A stretch of DNA of 64,000 nucleotides from Bacteroidaceae bacterium. GTDB lineage: Bacteria > Bacteroidota > Bacteroidia > Bacteroidales > Bacteroidaceae. The notes under the pieces were generated by a model, which was not told where the DNA came from, ran no database searches, and worked only from the letters and a program-made list of their open reading frames with translations. The stretch lies in NCBI GenBank assembly GCA_902362375.1, contig CABIVS010000002.1:84757-148756 (forward strand), read 5' to 3'. Numbering within the stretch: the first letter of the stretch is position 1; every line of letters starts with the position of its first letter. The translations under genes were made by a program, and so were the position numbers. Positions 1-7,916 of this stretch are shown here, one piece after another.

Positions 1-2244
1 AATCTGGCACGTTCGGAAAAACGTTGGGGAACTCCTCAATATAGTAACGGTTATATTTGCCGGAATCCGGGGCGCAATAATCAAATGCATCATTATGACA
101 TGAATCTTTGTTATATGGATGAACTCTTATGGCATTTCAACTGGACGGGAGATACGGCATATGTCCGTAAAATGTGGCCTGTAATTACCCGTCATCTTGC
201 TTGGGAAAAATTAAATTATGATCCGGATAATGATGGTTTATATGATGCTTATGCTTGTATCTGGGCAAGCGATGCACTTTATTACAATAGTGGTGCTGTC
301 ACCCATTCATCGGCTTACAACTATCGTTCCAATAAAATGGCAGCTTTTCTAGCTTCCTTGATAGGTGAAGATTCTGTACCTTATCAGAAGGAAGCCGAAC
401 AAATATTGAAAGCGATGAATAAACGCCTTTGGATGCAGAGTAAAGGTTGCTGGGCGGAGTATCAGGATTTCATGGGACATCGTCGGCTTCATGAAAGTCC
501 GGGATTGTGGACTATATATCATGCACTTGATAGTGAAGTTGCTGATCCTTTTCAGGCTTATCAGGCTACGCGCTATGTCGATACGGAAATACCTCATATT
601 CCTGTATATGCCGATGGACTGAAAGAGGGGTATGCAACGATTGCCACTACCAATTGGTTACCTTATTCCTGGAGTATCAATAATGTGGCTTTCGCAGAGG
701 TGATGCATACAGCTTTGGCTTATTTTCAGGCAGGACGTCCGGAGGAAGGATGCCGACTGATGAAAAGCTCCTTTCTGGATGGTATGTATCTAGGGAACAG
801 TCCGGGTAATTTTGGACAAGTCAGTTTTTATGATGCTGCCCGTGGAGAATGCTATCGTGACTTCGGAGATCCGATTGGGGTAGCTTCCCGATTGCTGGTA
901 CAAGGCTTGTATGGTATTTTACCGGATGTTTTGAACGGTAAGATGGTGATTCGTCCGGGATTTCCCGCAGAATGGTCAAAAGCTTCTATTTCTTTGCCGG
1001 ATATGACTTATAGCTTTGTTCGGGAAAAAGATGTGGATACCTATCAAATAGAGCAACGTTTTGAGACTCCTTTGGCATTGACATTACAAGTGAATGCCGG
1101 GAGAGAAGAAATTCATTCGGTGAAAGTGAATGGGAGAGAGGCTGACTGGAGTTTTGCAGAAGCGGCTTCCGGTTATCCGGTGATTATCATCCCTGCCTCT
1201 TCTGCAAAGAAATCAACAGTCGAAATTGTATGGGGAGGAAAAAGTTTGAGTTCGGTGCTGCCTGAAATACAGACGGATGCTTTAGCGGAGATCAATATCC
1301 CTTCAACTTCAGGGGCAGTATTCGGTGAGATATATGATCCACAGGGAGTTTTGGTACAACCGAACGTTAGTGATACATCTATTAGAAGTAAAGTCAACGA
1401 TCATTTAGGGCATCATACTTTCTTTGTTCGCATGAAACAGGGACAAATGGAATGGTGGCAGCCTGTGAATATACAAATATCAGAATCAGAAAAATCATCG
1501 GTCGTTCTCCCTTTCTCACAGGTGAATACATTAGAGTGCCGGATGATAAATATGGATTCTCTGTTCAATGCGAATGTTACTGATATTTTCCGGAATAAGT
1601 ATCTCACTCCCCGTTCACCTTATACCACTCTATCGCTTCCTATCCAGGGCATTGGTGAGTGGTGTCACCCGAAACTAACAGCCGATATTGACGATACGGG
1701 TTTGCGTGCGTTGGTACGTGATGAGGTGTTGACTACCCAATTGGGTGTTTCATTCCGAACATTGGCTCAAGGAAACAATATAGCTTTCACTTCTTTGTGG
1801 GATAATTATCCGGATAGTTTGAGTATTCCGCTTTCCGGTAGAGCTTCTCATGCCTATTTGATGATGGCAGGTAGTACTAACCACATGCAGTGCCGCATTG
1901 CTAATGGTATCATTCGTGTATTCTATACGGATGGCACTTCCGATGTGCTGGAATTAGTGAATCCGGATAACTGGTGTCCTATTGAGCAGGATTTCTATGT
2001 CGATGGTCAGGCATTCACTGTATCTTCTCCTCGTCCTTATCGTATTCATTTCAAGACAGGTATGGTAAGTAATGACTTGGGAAAAGACTTAGGAATAAAG
2101 GGTGTTTATGGACGTTCCATTGAGGGGGGAGCGGGCATACTTTTGGATATGCCTTTGAATCCTTCTAAAGAATTAAGCCATCTGACGTTGGAAACACTTT
2201 CGAACGATGTTGTTATCGGCCTGATGGGAATTACAATTCAATAA
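1..2244 (+). CDS. Partial secreted glycosidase-like protein, six-hairpin (DUF4450-like) type
   Basis: The frame is open from the first base (it begins N-L-A-R-S-E-K-R), so the true start lies upstream; 747 residues are visible. The first ~330 are rich in Trp, Tyr and His, with segments such as YDPDNDGLYDAYACIWASD, and resemble the (alpha/alpha)6-toroid catalytic domains of six-hairpin glycosidases. The remainder looks like beta-sandwich modules. Similar proteins annotated DUF4450 occur in Bacteroides pectin loci; this family name is from memory and tentative. The GH28 gene begins 12 bases after its stop, so the two are probably co-transcribed. Likely role: removing a sugar from a rhamnogalacturonan side chain or backbone in the periplasm. 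Catalytic residues were not identified. Confidence 0.6.
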   Translation, partial: NLARSEKRWGTPQYSNGYICRNPGRNNQMHHYDMNLCYMDELLWHFNWTGDTAYVRKMWPVITRHLAWEKLNYDPDNDGLYDAYACIWASDALYYNSGAVTHSSAYNYRSNKMAAFLASLIGEDSVPYQKEAEQILKAMNKRLWMQSKGCWAEYQDFMGHRRLHESPGLWTIYHALDSEVADPFQAYQATRYVDTEIPHIPVYADGLKEGYATIATTNWLPYSWSINNVAFAEVMHTALAYFQAGRPEEGCRLMKSSFLDGMYLGNSPGNFGQVSFYDAARGECYRDFGDPIGVASRLLVQGLYGILPDVLNGKMVIRPGFPAEWSKASISLPDMTYSFVREKDVDTYQIEQRFETPLALTLQVNAGREEIHSVKVNGREADWSFAEAASGYPVIIIPASSAKKSTVEIVWGGKSLSSVLPEIQTDALAEINIPSTSGAVFGEIYDPQGVLVQPNVSDTSIRSKVNDHLGHHTFFVRMKQGQMEWWQPVNIQISESEKSSVVLPFSQVNTLECRMINMDSLFNANVTDIFRNKYLTPRSPYTTLSLPIQGIGEWCHPKLTADIDDTGLRALVRDEVLTTQLGVSFRTLAQGNNIAFTSLWDNYPDSLSIPLSGRASHAYLMMAGSTNHMQCRIANGIIRVFYTDGTSDVLELVNPDNWCPIEQDFYVDGQAFTVSSPRPYRIHFKTGMVSNDLGKDLGIKGVYGRSIEGGAGILLDMPLNPSKELSHLTLETLSNDVVIGLMGITIQ

Positions 2245-2256
2245 AACAAAAAATAA

Positions 2257-3687
2257 ATGATTAAAAAGAGATGCATTATGATGAGAAGAACTATTTATTT
2301 ACTACTTATACTGCTATTTGTGGCAGAGGTAACATCTGCGAATACTGTTGATTTTGATAAGGCGTTTAAAGAAAGTGCCCGTATCGAAAAACAAATTAAA
2401 CGGACCTCTTTTCCGAAACGAACATTTCTTATAACTGATTTTGGAGCAAAAACGGATGATGAGGCTAATCCTTGCCATGAAGCCATTAATCAGGCTATTC
2501 TACAGTGCAGTCTGTCAGGAGGTGGCACAGTAATTGTTCCTAAAGGCACTTTTTATACCGGACCTATTACTCTAAAGAGCAATGTGAATTTCCATCTCGA
2601 AGAGGGAGCTGTTTTGAAATTCTCTACGGATCAGAGCCTTTACTTTCCTGCTGTGTTAACCCGTTGGGAGGGAATTGATTGCTATAACGCTCACCCCTTG
2701 ATTTATGCCTATGGCGAAAGTAATATTGCCATAACCGGAAAAGGTATAATTGACGGACAGGGTAGCATGGAAACTTGGTGGCCGATGTGTGGAGCCGTAA
2801 AGTATGGTTGGAAAGAAGGCATGGTGGCTCAACGCAATGGAGGTCGTGAACGTCTGTTGATGTATGGTGAAACATCTACTCCTGTCTACAAGCGTCTGAT
2901 GAAGCCGGAAGATGGTATGCGTCCGCAGCTATTGAACTTACATTCCTGCCACACCATCTTGATTGAAGGTGTTACTTTGTTAAACTCTCCATTTTGGGTG
3001 ATTCATCCTCTTTTCTGTGAGAGCCTGATTGTCAGTGGAGTGACTGTTTATAATCGTGGACCTAACGGAGACGGATGTGATCCTGAATCTTGTAAGAATG
3101 TGTTGATAGAGAATTGTACATTTGATACGGGGGATGATTGCATTGCCATTAAATCAGGACGTAATGAAGACGGACGTAAATGGAATATTCCCAGTGAGAA
3201 CATTATCGTACGTGGTTGCATGATGAGGAATGGACATGGAGGAGTAGTGATTGGCAGTGAGATTTCCGGTGGTTACCGTAACTTGTTTGTAGAAGACTGC
3301 CGGATGGATAGTCCGAATCTGGATCGTGTCATTCGTATTAAGACCAGTACTTGCCGGGGAGGGCTTATAGAAAATGTATATGTGCGCAATGTAACGGTAG
3401 GACAATGTCGTGAAGCAGTACTTCGTATCAATCTACAATATGAGAATCGGGAAAAATGCAAGAGAGGTTTTGATCCGATTGTCCGTAACGTGCATTTGAA
3501 AAATGTGACTTGTGAGAAGAGTAAATTAGGTGTGCTTATTATCGGATTGGAGGATGATAAACATGTATATAACATCAGTGTAGAGGATTCTCATTTTAAT
3601 AATGTAGCCGAAGGAGGAAATGATATTAAAGGGGCGAAAGATGTGACTTTCAAGAACCTTTATATCAATGGCGAATTGGTGAAATAG
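2257..3687 (+). CDS. GH28 polygalacturonase / rhamnogalacturonase family glycosidase
   Basis: Right-handed beta-helix glycosidase of family GH28, which hydrolyses galacturonic-acid linkages in pectin. The family signature is complete: N270-G-D272 (NGDGCD), G-D293-D294 (TGDDCIAIKSG), H327 in GHGG, and R360-I-K362. D272, D293 and D294 correspond to the usual catalytic aspartates. The N-terminus is a signal peptide (hydrophobic run after MMRR, then an ATSA-like processing region), so the enzyme is periplasmic or surface-exposed. A second in-frame start at 2278 (MMRRTIYLL) gives an equally good signal peptide; the longer form is listed. It follows the glycosidase gene by 12 bases, consistent with one pectin-degradation operon under a hybrid sensor. 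Exact substrate (homogalacturonan or RG-I) is not determinable here. Confidence 0.92.
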   Translation: MIKKRCIMMRRTIYLLLILLFVAEVTSANTVDFDKAFKESARIEKQIKRTSFPKRTFLITDFGAKTDDEANPCHEAINQAILQCSLSGGGTVIVPKGTFYTGPITLKSNVNFHLEEGAVLKFSTDQSLYFPAVLTRWEGIDCYNAHPLIYAYGESNIAITGKGIIDGQGSMETWWPMCGAVKYGWKEGMVAQRNGGRERLLMYGETSTPVYKRLMKPEDGMRPQLLNLHSCHTILIEGVTLLNSPFWVIHPLFCESLIVSGVTVYNRGPNGDGCDPESCKNVLIENCTFDTGDDCIAIKSGRNEDGRKWNIPSENIIVRGCMMRNGHGGVVIGSEISGGYRNLFVEDCRMDSPNLDRVIRIKTSTCRGGLIENVYVRNVTVGQCREAVLRINLQYENREKCKRGFDPIVRNVHLKNVTCEKSKLGVLIIGLEDDKHVYNISVEDSHFNNVAEGGNDIKGAKDVTFKNLYINGELVK

Positions 3688-3717
3688 GATATAATTTTAA
3701 TAGATAAAAATCCGGCT

Positions 3718-4053
3718 ATGAATGAAGAAGAATGGAAGACTGTCTATGACGTACAAATCTATGTTACATCTTTATCTGCAATAAGTGATTGTAATTGGAA
3801 TAAGTTAGAATTCTGGATAAATCTTCATCAGAATGGTTTTATCTATAAATTGAGGCATTATTATCCTATACTTTCTGAAGATGATATACATATCATTCTT
3901 TTGTTACGTATCGACTTTAGTAATGCACAGATTTCAGAGTTGTTCCATATTCTAGGAAGTTCTTTTCGAATACGCCGTAGCAGATTGAAAAAGAAAATGA
4001 ATGTTTCTTGTGAATCTATTACCGATTTTATTAAATCATTGTGTTTAGAATGA
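3718..4053 (+). CDS. Small LuxR/GerE-like helix-turn-helix protein
   Basis: A 111-residue protein whose C-terminal half (about residues 50-108: YYPILSEDDIHIILLLRID, then FSNAQISELFHILGSSFRIR and RRSRLKKK) matches the HTH found at the C-terminus of Bacteroides TPR-type regulators: LT-x-x-D-I...LLL-x-x-x-S-N-x-x-I-S-x-L...RRxRLKKK. It lacks the TPR and membrane segments of those proteins, so it is either a stand-alone DNA-binding protein or the stranded tail of a larger regulator. It opens the accessory block and is followed by a perfect 13-bp inverted repeat (4076-4108) that could be its operator. No signal peptide is present. The DNA-binding call rests on motif resemblance only. Confidence 0.6.
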   Translation: MNEEEWKTVYDVQIYVTSLSAISDCNWNKLEFWINLHQNGFIYKLRHYYPILSEDDIHIILLLRIDFSNAQISELFHILGSSFRIRRSRLKKKMNVSCESITDFIKSLCLE

Positions 4054-4075
4054 TCTTTCTTTAAAAAACATATTT

Positions 4076-4108
4076 AAATGCGTATACATTGGCTGTGTAT
4101 ACGCATTT
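4076..4108. promoter_or_regulatory. Perfect 13-bp inverted repeat upstream of the lipoprotein gene
   Basis: Arms AAATGCGTATACA (4076-4088) and TGTATACGCATTT (4096-4108) are exact complements around a 7-base centre. There is no T-run after it, so a simple intrinsic terminator is unlikely. A third GTATAC follows at 4109-4114. It lies between the HTH gene and the lipoprotein gene and may be an operator for the HTH protein (inference). Confidence 0.45.
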
Positions 4109-4246
4109 GTATACGGTTGAAATTTGTATTTCAATTTATAAATGTCGTCCTTTGTCATAACAAGAGTGATAAACTTTTATCCGTACTACTATTATGGTAT
4201 CGCTTTGAAAAAAAATCAATATTATTAATCTCTCAGAGTTGTTCTT

Positions 4247-4957
4247 ATGAAAAAGTGGAATCTTGGTTTTATGATGGTTGGATTAGCTTTTCTAATCAGT
4301 ATTTCTGTACTTAGTTGCCAGACAAATGATGATGGCGATTACTCTCAACAGGTAGCAGAGGTGACTGCGGCCGATCTCTTTATTACTTCGGAAGCACATC
4401 AGAATTTGGAAAAAGAAATCAGAAAGAGTTTGAGAAAAAAGCAAAATGCCATTTCCAAATTCTCGAGAGAAGAAATGGAACAGTATCAGCAACTTAGAAA
4501 AGATTTACTTAATATGGAAACTCGTGCAGAAGCGAAAATACAATGGAATAAATTGCTTGGATACGATTATTATGCCAGCTTAGATCGGATCTCCAATTTA
4601 GCTAGAAAAGTTTATGAAGGGACAGATTTTACCAGATTAGAATTGATGAAGGCTCGGCAAAAGCGTAAAATGCGTCAAGTTGTTATCACTCGTGTTGAAA
4701 AAGATGAGGAGGCGATCCGAGACTGTATTGCAGCCTTTTCTGAAATAGCAGAGTGGAGAACAGAGGATTGCCTTAATGATTATGATATAAAAGTAATGGA
4801 TATACCTTTTGTATCTTGGACTCAAGTTGCAATACTAGAAGAACAGTATAGACGGGAATGTGATCAATGTACCCAAGCGGTTGATGATTATTTGCAAACC
4901 GGAATAAGCAATTGTGAGAGTAGCAATGGTACGTGTCCTATTACGGCATTTCATTAA
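4247..4957 (+). CDS. Cys-rich lipoprotein of unknown function, founder copy
   Basis: A 236-residue protein with a lipoprotein signal (hydrophobic stretch then V-L-S-C24). The middle (about 50-150) is charged and helical, possibly coiled coil. The C-terminal third carries six further cysteines: C160, C175, C205, C208, C223 and C230. The last 22 residues (YLQTGISNCESSNGTCPITAFH) form a distinct tail with two Cys. I do not recognise the family. A remnant at 6359-6513 keeps only the signal region and this tail, the result of an in-frame 185-codon deletion. It is followed by DUF4251 and DUF4369 genes in the same orientation, which were duplicated with it. An envelope location is supported by the lipobox; the even number of Cys fits disulfides or metal binding, but neither is shown. 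Confidence 0.7.
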   Translation: MKKWNLGFMMVGLAFLISISVLSCQTNDDGDYSQQVAEVTAADLFITSEAHQNLEKEIRKSLRKKQNAISKFSREEMEQYQQLRKDLLNMETRAEAKIQWNKLLGYDYYASLDRISNLARKVYEGTDFTRLELMKARQKRKMRQVVITRVEKDEEAIRDCIAAFSEIAEWRTEDCLNDYDIKVMDIPFVSWTQVAILEEQYRRECDQCTQAVDDYLQTGISNCESSNGTCPITAFH

Positions 4958-5000
4958 GCTTTTAAATTGTAATACATTTATGTTTAAGTTATAATTTAAT

Positions 5001-5513
5001 ATGAAAGTAAAAAAGCAAATTTTTGTTCTATTTTTGACAATGCTGGTAGGAATCCCTATTCTTTCTGCCCAAAACAAAAAAGAACAAAAAAAACAAAAGG
5101 TGGAAGTTATCAAAAATATCATTGTATCAAGAAACTATAGGATCGACGCGGATACTTATATACATCCGGATAGAGATCCCATACTATTGGATGAGTCCGA
5201 TAATTCGATTGAAATTAGAAATGATTCTGTCTTTTCTACTCTTCTTTATCTCGGTCAAGTTGATATACCATACGGTAGGAGAGGAGCTGAACTTTTCTTT
5301 CAAGCTCCTTTGAAAAAATATACAATGGATATAGATAAAAAGAAAAATACTCACATCAAGTTTTCAGTAGATGCAGCAATAGGTGATTGTAACTTTTATA
5401 TTAAGGTGTATCCCAATGGAAGTGCGAGCATTTATGTCACCTTGCAGCAGGGGAAGAGTGTTAATTTTTTAGGAGAATTAAATATGCGAAGAGAAGAAAC
5501 GGAGTCTTTGTAG
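5001..5513 (+). CDS. DUF4251 family secreted protein, copy 1
   Basis: A 170-residue protein with an N-terminal signal peptide (MKVKKQ, hydrophobic stretch, cleavage near LSAQ). The body fits DUF4251: V-S-x-x-Y-x-I-D near the start, then LGQVDIPYG, F-x-A-P-x-K-x-Y, IKFS, and a C-terminal NGSASIYVTLQQGKSVNFLGEL. DUF4251 has no assigned biochemical function; members are exported and common in Bacteroides. The gene lies 43 bases after the lipoprotein and 16 before the DUF4369 gene. Its paralogue at 6550-7059 is nearly identical in sequence and in upstream bases, showing recent tandem duplication. Family call is confident, function unknown. Confidence 0.82.
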   Translation: MKVKKQIFVLFLTMLVGIPILSAQNKKEQKKQKVEVIKNIIVSRNYRIDADTYIHPDRDPILLDESDNSIEIRNDSVFSTLLYLGQVDIPYGRRGAELFFQAPLKKYTMDIDKKKNTHIKFSVDAAIGDCNFYIKVYPNGSASIYVTLQQGKSVNFLGELNMRREETESL

Positions 5514-5529
5514 CACTTAATATATTATT

Positions 5530-6255
5530 ATGAAAAAATATCTATTCATTTTTATTTTCGTATCTATAGTCCAGCTATTCTATGGACAAGAAAAATACAC
5601 TATCCAGGGTGAATTACCCGACCATTCGTTAGATAATAGTTATTTGCGTTTGACTAATAGTTCAGCTCTTGGTGAAGAGAGTGAACGTATTAAACATTTA
5701 TTTATTGATAGTATATTGGTGGTTGACGGGAAATTCCATTATGAAGGTGTACTTTCACAAAAGCCATTCTTAGCGTATCTTTCAAGTGCAAGGACAGGAA
5801 GAAATATGTTGAATTTCGGCCTGTATTTTATAGTTGAGCCTGGTAATATTCATATCCGTATTGCTAATTGGGCAGATGAGGGGGTGGTATCAGGTACTCC
5901 TATTAATGAAGATTACAGTACCTATATGATTGGCACAAAGAGAAGTATGGAAAATCAATTACTTTTTTTAGAAAAATATGCCCAATACCCGGATGTCGTA
6001 CGATTCCACTTATCTTTTTTATTGAACGGACGAAGAATGTCAAGGGATCCTAATTTTCCAAAATATCTACAGATTCTCGACCGAATGCCTAAAGCAGATC
6101 GGGATATTCTTTTGGCTTGGCTGGACTATACTATTAAAAAGTATGAATATGAAAAAAAAACCAAACCATTATTGGACAGTATACGTAACAATGCCCCTCG
6201 TTTCATCGAGACTATTCCGAGTAATTCATCATCAACAACGATGAAAAATAAGTAG
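5530..6255 (+). CDS. DUF4369 domain protein without thioredoxin domain, copy 1
   Basis: A 241-residue exported protein: signal peptide MKKYLFIFIFVSIVQLFYG, then a DUF4369 domain (YTIQGELPD...YLRLT...DSILVVDGKFHYEGVL...FIVEPGNIHIRI...VSGTPINEDY). DUF4369 usually sits N-terminal to a TlpA/AhpC thioredoxin domain; here it is followed only by a helical segment (FLEKYAQYPDVVRFHLSFLL, MPKADRDILLAWLDY), with no CxxC. Compared with copies 2 and 3 it lacks about 30 residues before FLEKYA. Its C-terminus (RFIETIPSNSSSTTMKNK) matches copy 3 rather than copy 2, suggesting exchange between copies. Function unknown; a periplasmic stand-alone binding domain is a reasonable inference. Confidence 0.8.
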   Translation: MKKYLFIFIFVSIVQLFYGQEKYTIQGELPDHSLDNSYLRLTNSSALGEESERIKHLFIDSILVVDGKFHYEGVLSQKPFLAYLSSARTGRNMLNFGLYFIVEPGNIHIRIANWADEGVVSGTPINEDYSTYMIGTKRSMENQLLFLEKYAQYPDVVRFHLSFLLNGRRMSRDPNFPKYLQILDRMPKADRDILLAWLDYTIKKYEYEKKTKPLLDSIRNNAPRFIETIPSNSSSTTMKNK

Positions 6256-6358
6256 AATTTTAGTCTTATTGTGATTTGTGTGACGTGTTTTTGATTATGA
6301 AGTTGACAATCAGCGGGAGAATAAGTGCCCTATATGTTACTACCTTAAAAATAGTTTT

Positions 6359-6513
6359 ATGAAAAAAACAAAGCTTTCTTGAATATGGTTGTGTTAACCT
6401 TTTTAATAGCCATATCTATGCTTAGTTGTCAATCGAATGATGATTATTTGCAAATCGGAATAGGCAATTGTGAGAGTAGCAATGGTACGTGTCCTATAAC
6501 CGTATTTCATTAG
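6359..6513 (+). pseudogene. Deletion remnant of the Cys-rich lipoprotein gene (second copy)
   Basis: The ATG at 6359 aligns with the start of the lipoprotein gene at 4247, but a one-base loss brings a TGA at 6380. In the next frame, 6385-6513 encodes 42 residues: M-V-V-L-T-F-L-I-A-I-S-M-L-S-C, Q-S-N-D-D, then YLQIGIGNCESSNGTCPITV and F-H. Relative to the founder, exactly residues 30-214 are missing (555 bases, in frame). The founder carries GATGAT at both breakpoints (4328-4333 and 4883-4888), so loss by recombination between short direct repeats is the simplest explanation. The product from the ATG at 6385 would still have a lipobox and the two-Cys tail, so expression as a tiny lipoprotein cannot be excluded. 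Confidence 0.8.
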
Positions 6514-6549
6514 GCTTTTTATACATCCATATTTAAGTTATAATCTAAT

Positions 6550-7059
6550 ATGAAAGTAAAAAAGCAAATTCTTGTTCTATTTTTGACAATGCTGGTAGAA
6601 ATTCCGATTCTTTCTGCCCAAAGCAAAAAAGAACAAAAGAAACAAAAGGCGGAAGTTGTCGGAAAGATTGTTACATCAAAAGTCTACAAGATAAATGTAG
6701 GTATTTGCATTCTTCCATGTAAAGATCCTATATTATTGAATGAGTCTGATTATTCAATAGAAATTAAAAATGATTCTATTTTTTCTGATCTTCTTTATCT
6801 CGGTCAAGCTGATATACCATATAGGAGAGGAGCTGAACTTTACTTTCAGGCTCCTTTGAAAAAATATACTATGGATATAGATAAAAAGAAAAATGCTCAC
6901 ATCAAGTTTTCAGCAAATGCAACAATAGGTAATTGCAACTTTTATATTAAGGTATATTCCAATGGAAGTGCGAGCATTTATATCACCTTGCAGCAGGGGA
7001 AAAGTATCAATTTTTTAGGAGAATTAAATATGCGAAGAGAAGAAACGGAGTCTCTGTAA
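6550..7059 (+). CDS. DUF4251 family secreted protein, copy 2
   Basis: A 169-residue paralogue of the protein at 5001-5513, with the same signal peptide (MKVKKQILVLFLTMLV), the same FQAPLKKYTMDIDKKKN block and the same C-terminus (FLGELNMRREETESL). The two differ mostly between residues 35 and 75, where copy 2 has KVYKINVGICILPCKDPILL. Copy 2 gains two cysteines there, which may matter in the periplasm. Upstream bases (TAAGTTATAATCTAATATG) also match copy 1, so the ribosome-binding region was duplicated. It follows the lipoprotein remnant by 36 bases and precedes DUF4369 copy 2 by 15. Function unknown. Confidence 0.82.
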   Translation: MKVKKQILVLFLTMLVEIPILSAQSKKEQKKQKAEVVGKIVTSKVYKINVGICILPCKDPILLNESDYSIEIKNDSIFSDLLYLGQADIPYRRGAELYFQAPLKKYTMDIDKKKNAHIKFSANATIGNCNFYIKVYSNGSASIYITLQQGKSINFLGELNMRREETESL

Positions 7060-7074
7060 CACTTAATTATTATC

Positions 7075-7890
7075 ATGAGAAAATATCTATTCATATTTAT
7101 GTTTGTATCTATAGCCCAACTATTTTACGGGCAAGAGAAATACACGATTCAAGGTGAATTTCCTGATAATTCGCTGGATGGAAAATATATAATACTGACC
7201 GATAAATCTTTTCTTCCTGATGAGTACAAACGTAAATGGAAAGCATCTGATGATGAAGTAAAAATATTGGTAACTGATAAAAAAATCTATTATGAAGGGG
7301 TAACTATGCGTAAACCTTTTTTGGCGCAAATCTATTATGATAGACCAACATTCAGTGGTCAGACAAGTGCGACTTCTTTTGTAATAGAACCTGGGAATAT
7401 CCATATCCATATAACTGATTGGTATGAGGAAGGAAACGTATCGGGTACTCCTATCAATAAAGACTATGCCACTTGTGTCATTGAACGGAGAAATTTGGTA
7501 AATAGAGTTTTGCGAACTATTAGGTTAGAAGGGCAGACTCAAAAGGATGATAATTTCCATTCTTTTAATTCTGCATTTGAATGCTTCGAAGAAGGTGAAT
7601 TGGCTTTCTTTGAGAAATATGCCAAATATCCGGATGTTATCCGAGTAATGTTATCTCGCTATTTGGAAGTTAAGGAATTAAATAAAAGATTGGTGGATGC
7701 TAAATATTTACGTATTCTTGACTTAATGCCCAAAGCGGATCGAGATATTTTGATAGAGTGGCGAGAGTATACAATGAAGAGAGAGGAGTATTGGGCAAAG
7801 AGAAGAGCGTTGACCGATAGTCTTAATCGTAATGCTCCTCGTTTTATTGAAAGACGGGTAAATAATATGCTTGATATAACTGTAAAATGA
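7075..7890 (+). CDS. DUF4369 domain protein, copy 2
   Basis: A 271-residue exported protein: signal peptide MRKYLFIFMFVSIAQLFYG, DUF4369 domain (YTIQGEFPDNSLDGKYIILT, YEGVTMRKPFLAQIYYD, FVIEPGNIHIHITDW, VSGTPINKDYAT), then a longer helical linker than copy 1 (EGQTQKDDNFHSFNSAFECF) and the shared FFEKYAKYPDVIRVMLSRYL and MPKADRDILIEW blocks. No thioredoxin domain or CxxC is present. Its C-terminus (RRVNNMLDITVK) differs from copies 1 and 3, which share a Ser/Thr-rich tail. It is the third gene of the second repeat of the block. The biochemical role of DUF4369 is not established. Confidence 0.8.
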   Translation: MRKYLFIFMFVSIAQLFYGQEKYTIQGEFPDNSLDGKYIILTDKSFLPDEYKRKWKASDDEVKILVTDKKIYYEGVTMRKPFLAQIYYDRPTFSGQTSATSFVIEPGNIHIHITDWYEEGNVSGTPINKDYATCVIERRNLVNRVLRTIRLEGQTQKDDNFHSFNSAFECFEEGELAFFEKYAKYPDVIRVMLSRYLEVKELNKRLVDAKYLRILDLMPKADRDILIEWREYTMKREEYWAKRRALTDSLNRNAPRFIERRVNNMLDITVK

Positions 7891-7916
7891 TTTTATAGAG
7901 TTAAAGTGTAATTAAT

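Noticed and set aside
4078..4314. A 78-residue open frame on the + strand
   Set aside because: It begins within the perfect palindrome and runs into the lipoprotein gene in another frame; composition is not protein-like.
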